Positions 60,275 to 64,000 of a DNA stretch of 64,000 bases are shown here, piece after piece. Position numbers and translations under genes: made by a program. Source of the stretch: Salarchaeum sp. JOR-1 (GTDB taxonomy: Archaea > Halobacteriota > Halobacteria > Halobacteriales > Halobacteriaceae); the NCBI RefSeq assembly GCF_007833275.1, contig NZ_CP042241.1, positions 248,001 to 312,000 on the forward strand, given 5' to 3'. Under the pieces are notes generated by a model. That model saw nothing but the letters and a program-made list of their open reading frames with translations, was not told where the DNA came from and did not search any database. The first letter of the stretch is position 1, and each line of letters starts with the position of its first letter.

Positions 60275-61206
60275 TGCTCGTCACCCCCGTAGGCGGCCTC
60301 GATGTCGCGGAGCGCGTCGAGCGCGCGGCGTTCGCGCTCCCCGGTCACGGGTTCGTCGCCGTACCTGACCTCGCGGAACACGTCGGTGAGCGTGTCGACG
60401 TGCCGCGGGTTCATACCGGCGTCGCGGGCGGCTCGCGCGAACTCGGCGGGCGTTGTCGACTCCGGGGACGCGATGTCGAGGTGCGCCGTCATGTCACGCC
60501 ACGCCCGGTAGACGGCGTTCTCCACGTCTGCGTCGTCCTCGATGCGATCCGCGGCGACACCCGCGGCGGTCGCGACCGCGTCGAGCGACCGCTCGCGCTC
60601 GGCGGGCGGTTCCGGAGCCGGCTCCGCATCGTCGTCGCCGCTTCCGCGGAGGAAGAGGTAGACGAGGACAGCGAGCGCGGCGACGACGACGAGGAGGAGG
60701 GCGGGCGGCGTGGTGACGGCGTCTACGGCGTTGCCGCCCGCGCCGCCGCCTCCCGTGGGGAGGGTTCGGTTCACCACCCGGTCGACGGTCTGCCGGATGG
60801 GTTGTCGGGAGGTTCCGCACTTCGTGAGGAACGCGTGGATGAAGAGCAGGGGGACGAAGAGGACGAAGAAGAGCGCGCCCGCGACCAGCGTGTTCGTCCG
60901 CCAGCGAACGAGGAGGAACGAGAGGGCGGCGAGCACGGCGGCGAGCGCGAAGAACGTCGGCGTGAGCAGGAATGGCACGCAGACTGTGAACGCGTTCGCG
61001 AACGGCGAGACGCCAGGGCTGGACGTGTTACCGGTGCTGGCGGGAACGCCGTCCCCGCGTTCGGGGATGTTTCCCGGGCCGCCTCCGCCACCGAAGCCGC
61101 CACCGTTCCCGGCCGTCGTGGTCGGGTTCGCGAGCGTCGCGGCGGCGAGGCCGAGCGCGACGACGACGAGGAGGGCGACGACGAGCGCGATCCGGTTCCG
61201 CTTCAC
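60271..61206 (-). CDS. DUF4129 domain membrane protein
   Basis: A 311-residue protein with a GTG start. It has an N-terminal TM helix, a Gly/Asn-rich loop (about 35-65), three more TM helices (about 70-190), and a C-terminal cytoplasmic DUF4129 domain (about 215-311) with AVYRAWRDMTAHL and TPAEFARAARDAGM. Members often occur with transglutaminase and MoxR/DUF58 proteins. A minus-strand TATA-like ACTTTACG at 61229-61236 is about 27 bases upstream. Confidence 0.87.
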   Translation of the reverse strand: MKRNRIALVVALLVVVALGLAAATLANPTTTAGNGGGFGGGGGPGNIPERGDGVPASTGNTSSPGVSPFANAFTVCVPFLLTPTFFALAAVLAALSFLLVRWRTNTLVAGALFFVLFVPLLFIHAFLTKCGTSRQPIRQTVDRVVNRTLPTGGGGAGGNAVDAVTTPPALLLVVVAALAVLVYLFLRGSGDDDAEPAPEPPAERERSLDAVATAAGVAADRIEDDADVENAVYRAWRDMTAHLDIASPESTTPAEFARAARDAGMNPRHVDTLTDVFREVRYGDEPVTGERERRALDALRDIEAAYGGDEQ

Positions 61207-61273
61207 GTCATCGATTTATCGTATCGTTCGTAAAGTAGTATCGCACGACGGATATCGCCGACTATTCTGAAAA

Positions 61274-61280
61274 TTTAAAT
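61274..61280 (+). promoter_or_regulatory. TATA box of the second pilus ATPase gene
   Basis: TTTAAAT lies in an AT-rich stretch (61262-61300) about 27 bases before the GTG at 61305, predicting a leaderless message. The same stretch separates two divergent transcription units. Confidence 0.6.
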
Positions 61281-61304
61281 ACGTATTAGCTTGATTCTAA
61301 TTTC

Positions 61305-63437
61305 GTGACTGTCTCCCCCGAGGTGCCCGCGCCGGTGCCGCCCGACGCGGCCGACGCCTGGTACGCCCGCGACGTTCACAGCCAGTACGAACCGACGCCC
61401 GGCGTCGTCGTTACCATCACTCGCGACCACGGCGCGTTCCGCTACCGCGTCCGCGAACCAATCCTCACCGCCGCTGAACGTGACGCTCGCAGTCGCGTCA
61501 GCGACTACTTCGAGCGCGGACACCCGAACCAACCGCGGACGCGGGAGGGGGCTCGCGAGCGCTACGCCGCCGGGTTGGACGACAAACATCGACGCGCCGT
61601 CTCGCGCCTCGCCGACGCCACGCCAGCGGGCGAGCGTCGCCTGTGGTACTACGCGCTCCGGGACGTGCGGTGTCTCGGCGCGCTCACCCCGCTCGCCCTC
61701 GACGACCGCGTCGAGGTCGCGGACGCGGACGGCGAGACCCTCGTCGTCCACACGACCGAGTACGCGCCCGCTCACACCGACGTCTCCGCCGACGCCGACG
61801 CGCTCGACCGCTTCCTCTCCGAACGCCTCGACGCATACACCGTCCCGTTCCGCGAGTTCGACGTGCCGGTCGTCGTCTACCGCGAACACGTCCTCGGCAC
61901 GGACGCGTTCGACGTGCGGTACGCCGTCCGCGAACCCGACCTCCTCCCCGGCGACCGCGCACTCCTCGACGACTGCAAAACCCACGTCTGGGACGCCCGC
62001 GTCGGCGACCTCGTCGACGACCACGCCGCGTTCGTCACCGAACACGCCGACCGCTACCTCGCGCGCCGCCTCACCGCGCGGAACGCCGGCCGCTGGCTCG
62101 ACACCCTCGAACACCGCGCCCGCGACGCCCTCGCGGCCTACGACCTCGCGCTCCCGCCGGTCGACCGCCGGTTCGCGGACGACCGCCTCGACGACCTCCG
62201 GTACTACGTCCTCCGCGACTTCGTCGGGCACGGCGAACTCACCGTCCCCGTCCGCGACGACCACCTCGAGGACGTGGAAGCGAACCGCGTCGGCGAACGC
62301 GTCAAGGTCGTCCCCCGGCACTCGCTCTGGAAGGACGGCCGCATCCCGACGAACCTCGTGTTCGACGACGAACGGTCGTTCGTCGACCTCGTCACCCAGC
62401 TCGCCGCCGAGGACGGCGTGGAACTGAACGCGAGCAATCCCAGCGCGAAGGTCAACATTCGGCCGGACGGCGTCGGAGACGACGTGACCGTCCGGTGCGC
62501 CGTCGCGCTCCCCGCCATCAGCGCCGACGGCCCGCACGTCTCCATTCGGAAACAGGCCCCGGACGCGCTCACGCCGACCGACCTCGTGCGGACGGACTCG
62601 GTTTCGCCGGAGATGGTCGCACTGCTCTGGATGGCGTACGAACACCACGGCGTCGTCGTGTTCTCCGGCCCGACCGGCGTCGGGAAGACGACGCTCATGA
62701 ACGCCCACGCGCCATTCATCCCCCACCGCGACCGCCCCGTCAGCATCGACGAGGGCTCCCGGGAGGTGAGCCTGCCGCACGAGACCGGCGTCTCCCTGAC
62801 GACGCGCGACCACGAGAACCCGCACAAGCGCGTGACGATGGCCGACCTGATGACCGAATCGAATTACCTGAACCCCGACGTGGAGATCATCGCGGAGATC
62901 AACACGCCCGAGAGCTTCGAGACGTTCGCGGACGTGCTGAACACGGGCCACGGCGTCATCGGCACGACGCACGCGGCGGACGCCGACCGCCTCGTGAACC
63001 GCGTGGTCGAACAGGGACTCCCCGCGTACCTCCTGCGCGAAATCGACCTCGTCGTCTTCCCCCGGCACGTCGAGGGCGAACGCTACGTCGGCGAGATACT
63101 GGAGCTCGTGGACGAACCGGCGTACGACCGCCTCCCCGCGGACGAGCGGGGGCGCATCGAGAAGGACGACACCGTGATTCACTACCATCGGGTCGCGGGT
63201 CGCCGCGAGGGCGCGTTCTCGTTCGCGGACGCGAGCGAAATCGCCTTTTTCGACCGGCTCGCCGCGCACACCGACCGGCCGCGAGAGGCCGTCGTCAGCG
63301 AGTTCGAGCAGAAACGGCGGTACGTCGAGTACTTCGTGCGCGACGACCTGAGCGACCGCGACGACCTGTTCGCGTTCCTCGCCGACCTGCGGACGGACGA
63401 GGCGGCGACCGTCGAGCGCGCCGCGGGGGACGCGTGA
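61305..63437 (+). CDS. Type IV pilus assembly / type II secretion ATPase (PilB-like)
   Basis: A 710-residue motor ATPase with a GTG start. A large N-terminal domain (1-350) precedes a conserved core: Walker A GPTGVGKT (455-462), the Asp box SIDEGSREV, Walker B region VEIIAEINTPESF near 526 and the His box VIGTTHAADADRLVNR near 551. It differs from the ATPase at 33855-35642 in length and N-terminus, so two distinct systems are present. Its stop overlaps the start of the platform protein (GTGA). Confidence 0.92.
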   Translation: MTVSPEVPAPVPPDAADAWYARDVHSQYEPTPGVVVTITRDHGAFRYRVREPILTAAERDARSRVSDYFERGHPNQPRTREGARERYAAGLDDKHRRAVSRLADATPAGERRLWYYALRDVRCLGALTPLALDDRVEVADADGETLVVHTTEYAPAHTDVSADADALDRFLSERLDAYTVPFREFDVPVVVYREHVLGTDAFDVRYAVREPDLLPGDRALLDDCKTHVWDARVGDLVDDHAAFVTEHADRYLARRLTARNAGRWLDTLEHRARDALAAYDLALPPVDRRFADDRLDDLRYYVLRDFVGHGELTVPVRDDHLEDVEANRVGERVKVVPRHSLWKDGRIPTNLVFDDERSFVDLVTQLAAEDGVELNASNPSAKVNIRPDGVGDDVTVRCAVALPAISADGPHVSIRKQAPDALTPTDLVRTDSVSPEMVALLWMAYEHHGVVVFSGPTGVGKTTLMNAHAPFIPHRDRPVSIDEGSREVSLPHETGVSLTTRDHENPHKRVTMADLMTESNYLNPDVEIIAEINTPESFETFADVLNTGHGVIGTTHAADADRLVNRVVEQGLPAYLLREIDLVVFPRHVEGERYVGEILELVDEPAYDRLPADERGRIEKDDTVIHYHRVAGRREGAFSFADASEIAFFDRLAAHTDRPREAVVSEFEQKRRYVEYFVRDDLSDRDDLFAFLADLRTDEAATVERAAGDA

Positions 63438-64000
63438 GCGGCGTCCTCGACCGCGCGCTCTACGCCCTCTTCGGCGGGCACGCCGACCGCCGGCGGCACG
63501 CGACTGACCGCCGGCGGTACCGCGGCACCACCGCCAGCGAGGGGTTCGACGTGTACCTCGCGCGGCTCTACGGCGCGTCCTGGCTCGCGTTCGCCCTCGT
63601 CGCCGCGCTCGCCGGCAGCCTCGCGTGGCTGACGCCGCTCGTCGCGACCGTCGCGAACGCCACCGGACTCCTCACGCCGTTGGTGACGGCAGCGCTCGTC
63701 GGCTCGCTCGCAGGGTTCCTCGCGAAGCGCGGCGTCCTGCTGGCGGGCAGCCTCCACTTGCGCTGGATGTTGCACGCGCGACGCGCTGACATCGACCGCA
63801 CGCTCCCGAGCGCCGTGCGCTACCTGCGCGTGCTCGCGTCCGCCGGCTCCGGGGAGCGAGCGCTGTTCGACGCCGTCGCCGCCCGGGAGCGCGCGTACGG
63901 CGAGACCGCCGTCGCGTTCGGCACCGTCCGAAACAAGGCCGCGCTCTCCGGCAGTCTCGGGCAAGCGCTCCGCGTGGTGGCACGCGACACGCCGTCCCGG
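63434..64000 (+). CDS. Type II secretion system F family protein (PilC-like), partial
   Basis: The 5' part of a pilus platform protein: 189 codons before the window ends. It begins at a GTG overlapping the ATPase stop, has a basic N-terminal segment (HADRRRHATDRRRYRG), two TM helices (about 50-72 and 78-100), and a GspF domain starting RADIDRTLPSAVRYLRVLASAG. The rest lies to the right. The pair ATPase-PilC shows this is a type IV pilus locus; pilin genes would be expected beyond the window. Confidence 0.88.
   Translation, partial: MSGVLDRALYALFGGHADRRRHATDRRRYRGTTASEGFDVYLARLYGASWLAFALVAALAGSLAWLTPLVATVANATGLLTPLVTAALVGSLAGFLAKRGVLLAGSLHLRWMLHARRADIDRTLPSAVRYLRVLASAGSGERALFDAVAARERAYGETAVAFGTVRNKAALSGSLGQALRVVARDTPSR

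Noticed and set aside
61275-63269. 664-codon minus-strand frame over the PilB-like gene
   Set aside because: Exact antisense shadow of a gene with intact ATPase motifs.
1-64000. Ribosomal RNA, 7S RNA, RNase P RNA or known riboswitch
   Set aside because: No stretch with the conserved cores of these RNAs was seen; only one tRNA was found.

Overview
The window is a 64 kb piece of a haloarchaeal (class Halobacteria) chromosome. The evidence is about two-thirds G+C, proteins very rich in Asp and Glu, mostly leaderless genes with a TATA-like box about 25 bases before the start codon, and an archaeal gene set: LonB, a thermosome subunit, prefoldin beta, Rpo12, L37ae, Pcc1, CetZ, geranylgeranylglyceryl phosphate synthase, and pantoate kinase with phosphopantoate ligase. 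The genus cannot be decided from what I see. Gene density is high, overlapping starts and stops (ATGA, GTGA, TGATG) are common, and almost everything looks like core chromosome.

Layout. 1-4957: trpC-trpB-trpA followed by the two archaeal early-shikimate genes (ADTH synthase and dehydroquinate synthase II), one aromatic amino acid transcription unit. 4958-8717: universal stress protein, zinc-ribbon membrane protein, CPBP protease and LonB on the minus strand. 8893-10864: nadM, then a lower-GC scar-like stretch, then a TRIC/UPF0126 channel. 10865-14328: amino acid permease operon, preceded by a possible 24-residue leaderless ORF, and a thermosome subunit. 14436-28105: metabolic and small regulatory genes (amidohydrolase, glycosyltransferase, methyltransferase, MBL hydrolase, radical SAM, Hsp20, DAO oxidase, Nudix, GT81-like glycosyltransferase, MFS, zinc microproteins).

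28144-36444: a compact eight-gene minus-strand operon with a secretion ATPase, a TadC-like membrane protein and several single-TM pilin-like proteins, divergent from cetZ. This is the best candidate for a poorly described system. One of its genes appears frameshifted.

36520-56931: cetZ, a phosphodiesterase-like phosphatase, pyrophosphatase, a PadR regulator, RNase HI, lipid and CoA biosynthesis genes, a gene under a perfect iron-box-like palindrome, ThiR, dcd, pth2-truD, an information-processing cluster (L37ae, rpo12, pcc1, prefoldin beta), DUF2070, guaA glutaminase subunit, an HNH-like protein, a malate:quinone oxidoreductase-like protein and tRNA-Ser(CGA). 57020-61206: a MoxR/DUF58/DUF4129 cell-surface cluster. 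61305-64000: a second type IV pilus-like ATPase and the start of its membrane partner, cut by the window edge.

Recurring oddities are short palindromes of the same 8-3-8 geometry, and low-complexity in-frame insertions with a shared SAEQ/SDAER-type peptide in TrpA, TrpB and the HNH-like protein. DUF numbers are given from memory and were not checked against a database.
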